Part shown: one piece after another, positions 7,846-15,955 of the stretch
Layout: the number at the start of each line of letters is the position of its first letter
Position numbering within the stretch: the first letter of the stretch is position 1
Assembly: GCA_910578235.1 (NCBI GenBank)
Contig: CAJTPP010000007.1
Location: 1-29,224, forward strand
DNA from: an uncultured Clostridia bacterium
Lineage (GTDB): Bacteria > Bacillota > Clostridia > UBA1381
Reading direction: 5' to 3'
DNA: 29,224 bases
The notes under the pieces: generated by a model
The model's database searches: none
What the model was told of the DNA's origin: nothing
Seen by the model: only the letters and a program-made list of their open reading frames with translations
Program-made: the position numbers and the translations under genes

Positions 7846-8924
7846 TACAAATCAGACGTGGCAAGCGGTTTGCCGAGATGACTGACGCTTTCTTGCAAAA
7901 GCGATTTTCTCCACGGGCAGTTAAACATAATATTCATTGCGTCGGCGATTGAATAATTCTGATTTACCATAATCGCCGCTCCGTTGTTGACAAGAAAGCT
8001 GAGATTTCTGTCCTCTTGTCCGGGAATAGGATTCATGGCTATCATCGGCAAGCCTTTAGCAAGCGCTTCAGAGGTTGACAGTCCGCCGGGTTTGGTAATT
8101 ATAAAGTCTGACGCGTCCATCATTATATCAACATTATCTACAAAACCATATGCGTAAACTTTTTTTCTCCACGCGTATTCGTCCACTGTATTTTTTAATT
8201 TTTTATTTGAGCCGCATACACAAATCATCTGAAAATTATGCGGATACAGGTCAATTTCCTCAAAGCATTTTTTTAGGTTTCCGTAACCCATTGATCCCAT
8301 CATAATCAGTACCGTCGGAATATCGTCTATACCCAGTTTCTTCCTTGCCGTATGCTTGTCCGTCTTAACTGAAAACTGCTTTCTTATCGGGATACCGAAC
8401 GGCAGAAGCTTTTCCTTTGGTATTCCTTTTTTGCGCATTTCATACGCAAGCAACTCGTCGGGAATTACATAATAGTCAAGAAATGTGCTCTCCCAGAACG
8501 GATGCACCGTAAAATCTGTTACGATCCCGATTGACGGACAGCTTACCGCTCCCCTGTCAGCAAGAATACTTATACATACTCCCGCATAGCTGTGGGTGCC
8601 TATGATCAGATCGGGATTGCAGCGAAGCACATATTTTTCAAGACGCCTTGACACAAAGCGTGAAAAAAGAGCCACCATAGAATGTGTATCATACGGCTCC
8701 TCTTTTTGAGTGAGACGCCCGTAAGCTCTGCCGTAAGTTTTTGGTATGTATTTTGTAGACATAAGATAACCATCTTGAATTGAGCTTCCCAAACGATGAT
8801 TTATATAATCAAAAATATCAAGCATCTCGCATTGATGCCCGTTAGCTTCAAAATATTCCATTATTGCTTTAGCCGTGGAATGGTGTCCATAGCCAGCTTT
8901 TATTGACAATAATAATACTTTCAT
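7800..8924 (-). CDS. GT28 glycosyltransferase, UgtP/MGDG synthase-like
   Basis: Predicted membrane-associated glycosyltransferase that moves a sugar from UDP-glucose or UDP-galactose to diacylglycerol, making glycolipids and lipoteichoic acid anchors. The N-terminus has the MGDG-synthase-type motif AGYGHHSTAKAI (residues 10-21), followed by the domain in which the acceptor binds. The C-terminal half has a GT28 donor-binding signature, TKPGGLSTSEALAKGLPMIA, then PGQEDRN. At 374 aa it matches UgtP-like enzymes. MurG is the main alternative and is disfavoured by the N-terminal motif. AGAGGA precedes the start. It converges on the pseudouridine synthase gene with a 46-base overlap of coding ends. 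Confidence 0.87.
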   Translation of the reverse strand: MKVLLLSIKAGYGHHSTAKAIMEYFEANGHQCEMLDIFDYINHRLGSSIQDGYLMSTKYIPKTYGRAYGRLTQKEEPYDTHSMVALFSRFVSRRLEKYVLRCNPDLIIGTHSYAGVCISILADRGAVSCPSIGIVTDFTVHPFWESTFLDYYVIPDELLAYEMRKKGIPKEKLLPFGIPIRKQFSVKTDKHTARKKLGIDDIPTVLIMMGSMGYGNLKKCFEEIDLYPHNFQMICVCGSNKKLKNTVDEYAWRKKVYAYGFVDNVDIMMDASDFIITKPGGLSTSEALAKGLPMIAMNPIPGQEDRNLSFLVNNGAAIMVNQNYSIADAMNIMFNCPWRKSLLQESVSHLGKPLATSDLYYFSCEKVLEKSAVI

Positions 8925-8961
8925 TGTTAATTCCTCTTAAATTTTATTTTAATACAAATCT

Positions 8962-8990
8962 ATTATATCAAATCAAAAAACTTTTTTCAA
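8962..8990 (-). promoter_or_regulatory. Promoter of the GT28 gene
   Basis: Minus strand TTGAAA (8985-8990), 17-base spacer, TATAAT (8962-8967), about 38 bases before the start at 8924. Confidence 0.85.
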
Positions 8991-9015
8991 CGGTTAAAGT
9001 ATTTTTAAAATTTGG

Positions 9016-9043
9016 TTGATTTAATATAAAAATATGGTATAAT
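9016..9043 (+). promoter_or_regulatory. Promoter of the GLUG gene, long leader
   Basis: TTGATT (9016-9021), 16-base spacer, TATAAT (9038-9043) with upstream TGG (extended -10). It implies a leader of about 260 bases. A second, weaker candidate nearer the gene is TTGTGA (9189-9194) with TATAAA (9213-9218). The 387-base gene-free stretch 8925-9311 holds these, a small hairpin (CAAAGCGG/CTGCTTTG near 9095-9116) and the terminator-like hairpin at 9255-9286. I recognise no riboswitch class. Confidence 0.65.
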
Positions 9044-9254
9044 AAAAATACCACATTATTTTATTACTAATACTTTAGTTATAGCTCTATTCAAAGCGGG
9101 TTAAACTGCTTTGGATATTTTGCGTTATCTTTTTCCATAATAAGTTTGTGCTTTATGTAAAAATGCGGGCTATATGTATTAAAAACTTTTTGTGAAAAAA
9201 GATTTAGTATTAGTATAAAATGTGTGGTAACATTAAATCTAAGCCGCGTTTTTG

Positions 9255-9286
9255 TGCGTGGTATAGATTTATACCACGCATTTTTT
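9255..9286 (+). terminator. Terminator-like hairpin in the GLUG leader
   Basis: TGCGTGGTATA (9255-9265) pairs perfectly with TATACCACGCA (9270-9280) around GATT and is followed by six T. It stands only 25 bases before the ATG at 9312 and downstream of the promoters. It could be an attenuator of the gene, or the end of a short upstream transcript. Confidence 0.7.
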
Positions 9287-9311
9287 GATGCAAAAGAAAG
9301 GAAGGTACTTT

Positions 9312-12300
9312 ATGAAAAAATTTATTTCACTATTCACAACACTGAGTATTGTATTTTCAATACTTGGTATATTTACTCTAAATATGCCTAAAGCGGAAGC
9401 TGTTCCACCTTTTATTCTTGATTGGGTAGAGTATTTTACAAACACGGAAATAACCGAGCCTATAGAAATAAGAACGGAAGAAGAGTACGACGAGTTTATG
9501 AAAAACTACGGTGAATATGCTTCTTTTGAAAACGGTGATTATAAGTCACATTTGAATAATGATATTATTATACTTATGCCTATTACAATTGACAGCAGAA
9601 ACAGTGAATTTAATGTCAACCGTACTTTTAACGGATGGGACGACATCAGGTATGAGGCAGAAAGAACGGTTTTTAGCGAAGATAACGATTTAGTTTCATG
9701 GTATATCGTAATCGTTGTAGGCGGAGACTCGCACAAGGAGGATTTCAGCGTAACAGTCAAAAAGGATTTAACACCATATTCCGAAAGAGCAGAATATAGT
9801 GCAGGTAATATCGGTCTGACAGGAACAGGCACAAAGAAAATTACATCGGTAAACGAGTTGGACGAGCTAAACGGCAATAAAAAATATGATAACAGCTTTT
9901 TTGAAACAAATTTTTTGCTTGCTGTTGGCTGGGACGAGCCGCAGCAAAGAATTGCGCATAAAATTTCCGCAATGAAATTGACAGATAATGATGTAAGCAT
10001 TGAATTGGAGGAATTCATGCCCGACGGAGAATACCCCGACGTGATAACGCCATGTTATGCTCTGATAGAATTACCAAAATTACTTTTAAATAAAAACTAT
10101 TCGGTTTTTCATAATGAAGTAATACAAATTTCAAACTTAGATGAATTTCTTGCGTTTAGGGATGAAGTAAATGCAGGCGAAAAATTTGAAAACAAAAATG
10201 TCTATCTTACGAGCGATATAGACCTCTCCTCTGTCTGCGGAGAAGATGTAAACGGCGAAATGGTTTCGTGGGAGCCTATAAAAAGCTTCTACGGCTCGTT
10301 TGACGCTCTCGGTCATACAATAAGCGGGCTTTATATCCATGCGGAAACGGATTCACGCGAGCATTACGGTTTGTTTGGTTCGGTGTATGGCGAGAACTCT
10401 GCAATAAAAAATCTTACCGTGCATGGCTCGGTTTACGTTTCGCGTCCCAACCTTACTAAGCCGAGTTATGCGGACTGCGGACTTGCGGCGGCGATTGCAG
10501 GATATATTCGCGGATATATTGAAGACTGCCGAAGCGATGTAAAAATAGAAACCCTCGGCAACGCGATTTGCGCGGGCGGAATTGTTGGCAGTGTCGGCGA
10601 AGGCGTGTCAGACTGTGTTTTTGACGGCAGCATAAAAAGCGCCGGTAGATATGCAGGCGGAATATGTGGCTCTACGGGCGGATATGCGTCCGTGAAAAAT
10701 TGCGTAAATAACGGCTCCGTGTCGGGCGATAAGAATGTTGGCGGGATTGTCGGCGACTCAGGTAATGATTTAATAAACTGTTTAAATACAGGCGACGTGT
10801 CAGGCGGCGAATATGTGGGCGGCATAGCGGGACAAGGAAACTATTTTACAGAAAATTGCACAAATACCGGAAATATAACTGGAACGCGATATGTAGGCGG
10901 CATTTTGGGAGAGGCAAGCTATGCAACTCTTAAAAACTGTTCAAATGAAGAAGCTGTAACAGGCGACCGATGTGTCGGCGGAATTATCGGACATATCAGC
11001 AATACAGTAACAATGGAGAACTGTCGTAACGCAGGCTCAATCTCAGGTAGTGCTTATACGGGCGGAATTGTCGGCTTTACAAATGTAGAAACTAAAATAA
11101 GCCGATGCTATAACACCGCGACGGTAAAAGGCACGCAGTACACAGGCGGAGTCGCAGGCAGCGGAAACAGCGGATTAGTAACAGACTGCTATAACACGGG
11201 AGATGTAAGCGGAAACAATTATGTCGGCGGGGTTGCAGCAATCTTTGCTTCGGACAGTCTGAAAAATTGTTATAACATGGGCTTAGTGAGCGGCAGTGAG
11301 AAGGTCGGCGGCGTTGGTAATATAAGCGGCAAGGACAGCGGTGAAGCCGACAACTGTTATTACATAGACTCCTGCTGTGCTGAAGGAACCGTGTTTGAGG
11401 AAAACTGCGGAACTCAGAAAACGTCGGCGGAGTTCGCTTCTGGCGAAATTACATATTTACTGAACGGCAGCACAAGCGAGGGAGAATTAAATTGGTATCA
11501 AAATATAGGTGCTGATATTTTTCCTGTTCTTGATAATACGCATTCGGTAGTGCTTTATGATGGAGAAAAATATTATAATGACAAGATTATGCATAACCAC
11601 GATATGTCGGTTGAGTGCGGCAATGAAAACGCGATTACTTTTGACAAGGCTCTGACTTCACAAGACGGTAAGCTTTATATTAACGGAGAAGCCGCGCAAA
11701 CAGCCGATAATTATTATGTATTGCCAGCAGGTAATTATTATCTTGCTGATAATGTGTCATTAAACGGAGATATTTATATTCTGAATAATGTCAAATTATG
11801 TTTAAACGGTAAAACACTTAATATGGGTGAAAACTGTATTGAAATTCATATGTTTGGTAATATTCTTAGTATTTGCGACTGCGGCGCAACAGGAACAATT
11901 ACCGGAGCGCACTGTAATTCATCAAGTGTATCGGCATTGTTAATGGTAATGGGCGAATGCAATTTATACGGCGGCACAGTACACAATAACACGTCCTCTG
12001 ACCAAACTGACTCAACATCTGCAATATCGGTTTATGGCGGGGATGTAAAGATCTTTGGCGGTAAAGTGATTGCCGAGAATAATAATGCGATTTATACTAC
12101 TCCCGCCAGTACAAGTTCACTTACGCTGTACGGCAAGCCTGTTATAAAAGGAGCGGACAATTATGCGGATATTTATTTAAACAACTATCACAATGAAGTT
12201 ATCAAAATTGGCGCTCCGCTTACAGGAGGTCCGTATCGTATAAACGCGTATGAGTCGGGTGTGTTTACATCTGGCTGGGATAAATGCATGGGGAACGCCG

Positions 12301-13487
12301 ATTCTTCAAATTATTTTATGTCTGCTAAAAAAGGATGTTTCCTTAATAAAAGCGGCGGCGAGCTTCAATTAAAAAAATATGCTATTGTTAGTCAGCCGTC
12401 CAAAGAAAATAATTATGTCATAACGACTAATCCCGAAGCGGAAAGCTATAGATGGTATTCTGCAACAGCGGAAACCGTAACCTCAGAAAATGCCGAAGCA
12501 TTTGAAAATTCAATCTGCGAAGATGATGTATGGACAGTCCGTACAGATAACAATATAGCCAAATACTTTAAAATACGGCTTAACACAGGCGATATGCTAA
12601 AAGTCAAGGCAAACACAAACGGACTTCATAAAGTAATTATTAAGGATACTCAGTCCCATACAATCAAGCCTAATGGTAACAACGAATATGAGTTCACAGC
12701 CGTCAGTGACGGAGAATTTACATTTTATATTGAAGGCGTTCAATGGAATTATATACCAAATGTTACTGCTGTGGCAGTAAGAAATATTTCAGACAGCACG
12801 GTGGAAGGGCAGACGACAAATCAATTTACAGGTGCACAGGGTTCATATATTTGTAGGGCTGAATATGCAGACGGTACGGTTTTAACAAGCGATGTTATTT
12901 CTGTGAAATCAATGCATATTCATACTTGGGGAGAATGGAATATTACTACAGAACCGACATTTAACACAACGGGCAAAGCAGAGCGTATTTGCGGAAATGA
13001 TAATACACACAAGGATAATGTTGACTTACCGGTTTTGACAGATACAACGGTATGGACGGAGGGCTTAAGAATCGAGCCTACCGAAACAGAAAACGGCTCG
13101 GTAACCTATACATCACAGTACGGAAATGTGCAAATTATTATTCCTACATTTAGGGATGAAACATTTCCATATGAAATTACAGGACTTGTACTTCGAGACA
13201 GTAATACACTGCCTGAAAATTCGGATTTTGCTGTAAAATACAGTATAACACAGGTTGCGGAACGAAATACTAATGAATATGATAAATTCTTTGTTGCGGC
13301 TTACGATACTGACGGCAAGTTAATACATATAAGCTCAAAGAATGTACGAATGTCAGTCGGACAAATACTTCACCTTGGGTATTTAATAAAGCTAAACGAT
13401 AAAAAGGTCGGAAGTATAAAAGCATTCGCTTGGGATGGCTTTAATTCAATGAAACCACTTGCAAAAACTAAAACATTAACTTTTTAG
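9312..13487 (+). CDS. Secreted GLUG-repeat / beta-helix surface protein (1391 aa)
   Basis: Large exported protein, probably an adhesin or other extracellular surface component. I start it at ATG 9312, preceded by AAGAAAGGAAGG, giving the signal peptide MKKFISLFTTLSIVFSILGI with cleavage near AEA. Residues about 350-680 hold around ten repeats of a GLUG type (YVGGIVG..NCYNTGDVSG), which form a right-handed beta-helix-like solenoid. Residues about 780-960 look like a second beta-helix (LYLNGKTLNMGENC style). From about 1200 there is an HTWGEWNITTEPTF module and a beta-rich end including AFAWDGFNSMKPLAKT. No LPXTG, SLH or membrane anchor is visible, so retention on the cell is unclear. No catalytic motif was found. 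Confidence 0.85.
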   Translation: MKKFISLFTTLSIVFSILGIFTLNMPKAEAVPPFILDWVEYFTNTEITEPIEIRTEEEYDEFMKNYGEYASFENGDYKSHLNNDIIILMPITIDSRNSEFNVNRTFNGWDDIRYEAERTVFSEDNDLVSWYIVIVVGGDSHKEDFSVTVKKDLTPYSERAEYSAGNIGLTGTGTKKITSVNELDELNGNKKYDNSFFETNFLLAVGWDEPQQRIAHKISAMKLTDNDVSIELEEFMPDGEYPDVITPCYALIELPKLLLNKNYSVFHNEVIQISNLDEFLAFRDEVNAGEKFENKNVYLTSDIDLSSVCGEDVNGEMVSWEPIKSFYGSFDALGHTISGLYIHAETDSREHYGLFGSVYGENSAIKNLTVHGSVYVSRPNLTKPSYADCGLAAAIAGYIRGYIEDCRSDVKIETLGNAICAGGIVGSVGEGVSDCVFDGSIKSAGRYAGGICGSTGGYASVKNCVNNGSVSGDKNVGGIVGDSGNDLINCLNTGDVSGGEYVGGIAGQGNYFTENCTNTGNITGTRYVGGILGEASYATLKNCSNEEAVTGDRCVGGIIGHISNTVTMENCRNAGSISGSAYTGGIVGFTNVETKISRCYNTATVKGTQYTGGVAGSGNSGLVTDCYNTGDVSGNNYVGGVAAIFASDSLKNCYNMGLVSGSEKVGGVGNISGKDSGEADNCYYIDSCCAEGTVFEENCGTQKTSAEFASGEITYLLNGSTSEGELNWYQNIGADIFPVLDNTHSVVLYDGEKYYNDKIMHNHDMSVECGNENAITFDKALTSQDGKLYINGEAAQTADNYYVLPAGNYYLADNVSLNGDIYILNNVKLCLNGKTLNMGENCIEIHMFGNILSICDCGATGTITGAHCNSSSVSALLMVMGECNLYGGTVHNNTSSDQTDSTSAISVYGGDVKIFGGKVIAENNNAIYTTPASTSSLTLYGKPVIKGADNYADIYLNNYHNEVIKIGAPLTGGPYRINAYESGVFTSGWDKCMGNADSSNYFMSAKKGCFLNKSGGELQLKKYAIVSQPSKENNYVITTNPEAESYRWYSATAETVTSENAEAFENSICEDDVWTVRTDNNIAKYFKIRLNTGDMLKVKANTNGLHKVIIKDTQSHTIKPNGNNEYEFTAVSDGEFTFYIEGVQWNYIPNVTAVAVRNISDSTVEGQTTNQFTGAQGSYICRAEYADGTVLTSDVISVKSMHIHTWGEWNITTEPTFNTTGKAERICGNDNTHKDNVDLPVLTDTTVWTEGLRIEPTETENGSVTYTSQYGNVQIIIPTFRDETFPYEITGLVLRDSNTLPENSDFAVKYSITQVAERNTNEYDKFFVAAYDTDGKLIHISSKNVRMSVGQILHLGYLIKLNDKKVGSIKAFAWDGFNSMKPLAKTKTLTF

Positions 13488-13509
13488 GTATATTCATAAC
13501 ATTTAAAGG

Positions 13510-13545
13510 TCGCTTTACTCACATAGAGTAAGCGATCTTTTTATT
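13510..13545 (+). terminator. Terminator after the GLUG gene
   Basis: TCGCTTTACTC (13510-13520) pairs with GAGTAAGCGA (13526-13535), ten pairs with one bulged T, followed by TCTTTTTATT. Confidence 0.85.
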
Positions 13546-13596
13546 GTGAATATTTTGTTAAAACATAACCATTTGTTTTTTGAGAGTGTATATGAA

Positions 13597-13842
13597 ATGG
13601 CATCTCAAAGAACAACGATGTTTATATCACATAAACATGATGATTTAAAAGGTATAATAGGTTTTCTTGAAACAAATTATAATATAAAAACTTATATTGA
13701 TAGTCGAAATTCAAGAATGCCATTACACAAATATCAAGGATATAAATATTGTTTTTTTAAAGTTCTTTTCTCTCGTATTATTGCTCCTTTATATCTAATT
13801 ATGATTTTTAGTATTATAATAGGGTATATATTTCTAAAATAA
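13597..13842 (+). pseudogene. Remnant of a TIR-like domain gene
   Basis: This short frame (81 aa from ATG 13597; a GTG at 13546 is in frame but lies on the terminator tail) begins TTMFISHKHDDLKGIIGFLE and then has KTYIDSRNSRMP. It resembles the start of bacterial TIR-domain proteins, where FISH(K/S)..D and a VYID...MP strand occur about 25 residues apart. After MP the expected TIR helices are missing and a hydrophobic segment (VLFSRIIAPLYLIMIFSIII) ends the frame. A truncated TIR gene joined to unrelated sequence is my best reading; a small membrane protein is the alternative. There is no strong ribosome binding site. Confidence 0.4.
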
Positions 13843-13863
13843 TAAATATCAACATCATATATA

Positions 13864-13905
13864 AAAACTGCAATACCCATTTATGGATATTGCAGTTTTG
13901 TCATA
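13864..13905 (-). terminator. Terminator hairpin, possibly the displaced lysS terminator
   Basis: AAAACTGCAATA (13864-13875) pairs perfectly with TATTGCAGTTTT (13888-13899). On the minus strand the hairpin is followed by TTTTTATATATG, a better U-tract than on the plus strand. It stands about 75 bases past the lysS-like 3' end at 13974-14011 in the lysS reading direction, so it may be the original lysS terminator moved away by the insertion. The 320-base gap 13843-14162 otherwise holds the short repeats and the attachment site. Confidence 0.6.
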
Positions 13906-13920
13906 TAGTCGATTCTTTAA

Positions 13921-13941
13921 AATGGGTAAAAAGTGGGTAAA
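13921..13941. repeat. Short direct repeat outside the left attachment core
   Basis: TGGGTAAA occurs at 13923-13930 and 13934-13941. The pair stands about 33 bases from the lysS-like core, on the same side and at about the same distance as the GGTGCA repeats stand from the right-hand core (25767-25795). Such pairs beside an attachment core resemble arm-type sites of Tn916-like integrases, here with a different sequence from those of the present element. Confidence 0.4.
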
Positions 13942-13973
13942 TTTAAAGCTACACATGCGTAAACCCTTGATTT

Positions 13974-14011
13974 TACGCCGTTTATTTATCGAGCGGCTTC
14001 ATTGTAGGGAT
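13974..14011 (-). other. Left attachment site: relic of lysS 3' end
   Basis: On the minus strand this stretch reads IPTMKPLDK-stop in the lysS frame; the real lysS ends FPTMKPLDK. The 17-base core at 13974-13990 is identical to 25821-25837. Further into the codons the two copies differ at synonymous positions (Leu CTC here, TTG in lysS; Pro CCT against CCG; Thr ACA against ACG). So one copy came from a different lysS lineage, as expected when an element carries its own gene-restoring end. Confidence 0.85.
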
Positions 14012-14127
14012 TTCATATTTAATTTTCATATAGGTATTCATAAAACCTCAAAACCTTTTAATTCCTACGTTGCTCAACGTCTTAATTTCACATCAGTCTA
14101 CGCATTTCTTTACATTATATGTATCAA

Positions 14128-14158
14128 AAGGTGCAGTAAATGGTGCAGAATGGTGCAG
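14128..14158. repeat. GGTGCAG repeats, left-end integrase arm sites
   Basis: GGTGCAG occurs three times, at about 14130, 14142 and 14152, ending five bases before the int stop. The same unit in the same orientation occurs three times at 25767-25795 inside the right end. Short direct repeats at both ends bound by the integrase N-terminal domain are known for Tn916-type elements. Confidence 0.7.
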
Positions 14159-14162
14159 TAGC

Positions 14163-15416
14163 TTAAATTGCAGAGCTGAAACCAAAACAGTTATTAAGGT
14201 TTACAAATTCCTGCTTTTTCAAGTCTTTGGTTACATCGGTGTAAATATCCATTGTTGTCGAAAAGTTGCTATGACCAAGTACATCTTGAATAACTTTTAC
14301 ATTAACACCTTTCTCACATAGCCTTGTTGTGAATGTGTGTCTAAGCGAATGGCAACTAAATGGGGGTAGTAAAGTTTGTTCTTCTGATGAACGAAGTAAA
14401 GCAGCGTCGTTGCAATCTCGGATTATTCTGCGTATCGCTTTGTTTAGCGTTCCTTGATGTTGTACGTCACCAAAACGGTTTATAAAGATGAAATCTGTAT
14501 AACCGTCAATTTTAGCCTTACATGATAACCCTGCTTCCTCTTGATATTTGCGTTCTAATTCAAAGGCTTCTTTCACAAAATCAAGCATAGGAATAGTTCT
14601 TTCCCCGGCTTTTGTTTTAGGAGTGTTCACACTGAAAGAACAACCTTTTCCATTGCCGTGATTATAATACACAAGCGTGTGATTAACGCTTATCAAGTTA
14701 TCCTCAAAGTCAACATCACACCAACGTAAGCCGACAACTTCGCCAACTCTCATTCCTGTGCCAAGCATTACCGCGAAAACCGGATACCAATGATTGTATT
14801 TTGAATTCGTTTTCAAAAAGTTTACAAACATCTGTTGCTCGGAAATTGTTAGAGCCTTTCTTTTCTCAACTTGAAAGTTATGTGATTGCTTTAATTCCTT
14901 TAACATATTATCGGTAGGATTAACACGAATGTAATTATCCGATACAGCCAAGTCAAAGACTTGGTGCAGTATGTTATGAACGGTATCAATGGTTGAGATT
15001 TTCAGAATTCTCTCATCAGCCATAGTGTTGTAAAATCTTTTGACATCTGATTTTTTTACCTTAGTAAGCTTTAGCCTGCCAAAATTCGGTCTTACAAACT
15101 GATTATACATATATTTGTAATTTTGTAGGGTATTATCTTTTATGCCGCGTTTCAATTCGCACCACATATCGAAAATTTCATTAACCGTGACGTTAGGCTT
15201 GTCTGTTCGGATTCCCTCAAATTCATCTACCGCAAGTTGCTTTTCCTTTTCACGCAAATCGTCAAGGGTACCGGCATAAATATAATGTCGTTTGCCATCT
15301 TTGCCCGACCAACGAAAGCGATAGATTCCATCATCCCGCTGAAATTCACCTTTGCGAAGAACAATCCTATTTTTGTCAACTCTTTTGCCGTTGCTTTTCT
15401 TTGTTGTATTTGACAT
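14163..15416 (-). CDS. Tyrosine integrase, Tn916 Int family
   Basis: Site-specific recombinase that inserts and excises the element at the lysS 3' end. It has an N-terminal arm-binding domain of Tn916 Int type (about residues 15-70, GIYRFRWSGKDGKRHYIYAG), a SAM-like core-binding domain (about 75-175) and the catalytic domain with Arg223 (GTGMRVGEVVGLRW), Lys267 or Lys269, His356 and Arg359 (CHSLRHTF), His382 (LGHSNFSTTM) and nucleophile Tyr392 (DIYTD). At 417 aa it is full length with every catalytic residue present. The start is preceded by AAAGGAGG. Its own promoter is at 15474-15502, and its 3' end abuts the GGTGCAG repeats. Confidence 0.95.
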   Translation of the reverse strand: MSNTTKKSNGKRVDKNRIVLRKGEFQRDDGIYRFRWSGKDGKRHYIYAGTLDDLREKEKQLAVDEFEGIRTDKPNVTVNEIFDMWCELKRGIKDNTLQNYKYMYNQFVRPNFGRLKLTKVKKSDVKRFYNTMADERILKISTIDTVHNILHQVFDLAVSDNYIRVNPTDNMLKELKQSHNFQVEKRKALTISEQQMFVNFLKTNSKYNHWYPVFAVMLGTGMRVGEVVGLRWCDVDFEDNLISVNHTLVYYNHGNGKGCSFSVNTPKTKAGERTIPMLDFVKEAFELERKYQEEAGLSCKAKIDGYTDFIFINRFGDVQHQGTLNKAIRRIIRDCNDAALLRSSEEQTLLPPFSCHSLRHTFTTRLCEKGVNVKVIQDVLGHSNFSTTMDIYTDVTKDLKKQEFVNLNNCFGFSSAI

Positions 15417-15440
15417 ATGCTCAGCCTCCTTTCAATTATT

Positions 15441-15514
15441 CATTGAAAAGACACTAACTTCAATATTATAATTATTATACCATCACTTCCAATCCATTTC
15501 AAGTCTTTTCAATG
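15441..15514. promoter_or_regulatory. Perfect 12-bp inverted repeat flanking the int promoter
   Basis: CATTGAAAAGAC (15441-15452) and GTCTTTTCAATG (15503-15514) are exact inverted copies. The second abuts the int -35 box and the first lies in the int leader. The core GTCTTTTCAA occurs again at 25727-25736 near the other end of the element. These may be sites for Xis or an element regulator that controls int and shapes excision. Confidence 0.5.
15474..15502 (-). promoter_or_regulatory. Promoter of int
   Basis: Minus strand TTGAAA (15497-15502), 17-base spacer, TATAAT (15474-15479) with TGG just upstream (extended -10). It lies between xis and int, so int can be expressed alone. Confidence 0.8.
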
Positions 15515-15530
15515 TTTTTATTGCTTTGAT

Positions 15531-15728
15531 TTATATCGAGTAAGCGTGTTCGATATATTCGTCAAGTTTTCTCCTTTTTATTAGACGTTTACTGCCTACC
15601 CATAGTACAAAGGCGCAGTCATCACCATTTGTTATGTCCCTTAATTTGTTTATGCCAATGCCGGAATAAGCGGCGGCTTCTTCTAATGTGAGATTGCTTT
15701 TTTCCCATACGGGTACTTCGTATTTCAT
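15531..15728 (-). CDS. Excisionase (Xis), Tn916 type
   Basis: A 65-aa DNA-bending directionality factor that pushes the integrase toward excision. The winged-helix/MerR-like fold is recognisable in LTLEEAAAYSGIGINKLRDI, the wing in FVLWVGSKRLIKRRKLDEYI. AGGAGAGG precedes the ATG. It lies 114 bases upstream of int, the usual xis-int order, separated from it by the int promoter and its inverted repeats. The length and motifs match Tn916-family excisionases. Confidence 0.88.
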   Translation of the reverse strand: MKYEVPVWEKSNLTLEEAAAYSGIGINKLRDITNGDDCAFVLWVGSKRLIKRRKLDEYIEHAYSI

Positions 15729-15796
15729 AAGACCTCTCCTTTCACGAGTTTTATATTCATCCCTTTAGATATAGCGCTATCGCATTTTTTATAATC

Positions 15797-15825
15797 TTGA
15801 TTTTCCCTCCATAATCTGTTATAAT
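15797..15825 (+). promoter_or_regulatory. Promoter of the 288-aa cargo gene
   Basis: TTGATT (15797-15802), 17-base spacer, TATAAT (15820-15825), reading toward the gene at 15956. The leader of about 125 bases contains imperfect direct repeats GAACTTTTGGGG and GAACTTTTTGGA near 15888-15919. It is divergent from xis. Confidence 0.75.
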
Positions 15826-15955
15826 GATTTTGTCGACAATAAAAGAATACTACAACCTTGCCGAACAAACAAGGGAACAAAAACATGAACTTTTGGGGGA
15901 CAACCCGAACTTTTTGGAATAATAGTCCATACACAGAAAGAACGAGGTTTAACAA

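Noticed and set aside
9050..9250. c-di-GMP or cobalamin riboswitch in the GLUG leader
   Set aside because: The CAAAGCGG/CTGCTTTG hairpin is present but conserved cores of these classes are not recognisable.
10360..11350. DNA tandem repeat or CRISPR-like array in the GLUG gene
   Set aside because: The repetition is at protein level (GLUG motifs); the DNA units vary in length and sequence and there are no constant repeats with spacers.
13883..14161. 92-aa frame across the left attachment region
   Set aside because: It runs through the hairpin, the lysS relic and the integrase repeats, has no ribosome binding site and no family resemblance.
15725..15955. 76-aa frame upstream of xis
   Set aside because: It covers the divergent promoter of the 288-aa gene; composition is Phe/Val/Cys-rich without a credible start signal.
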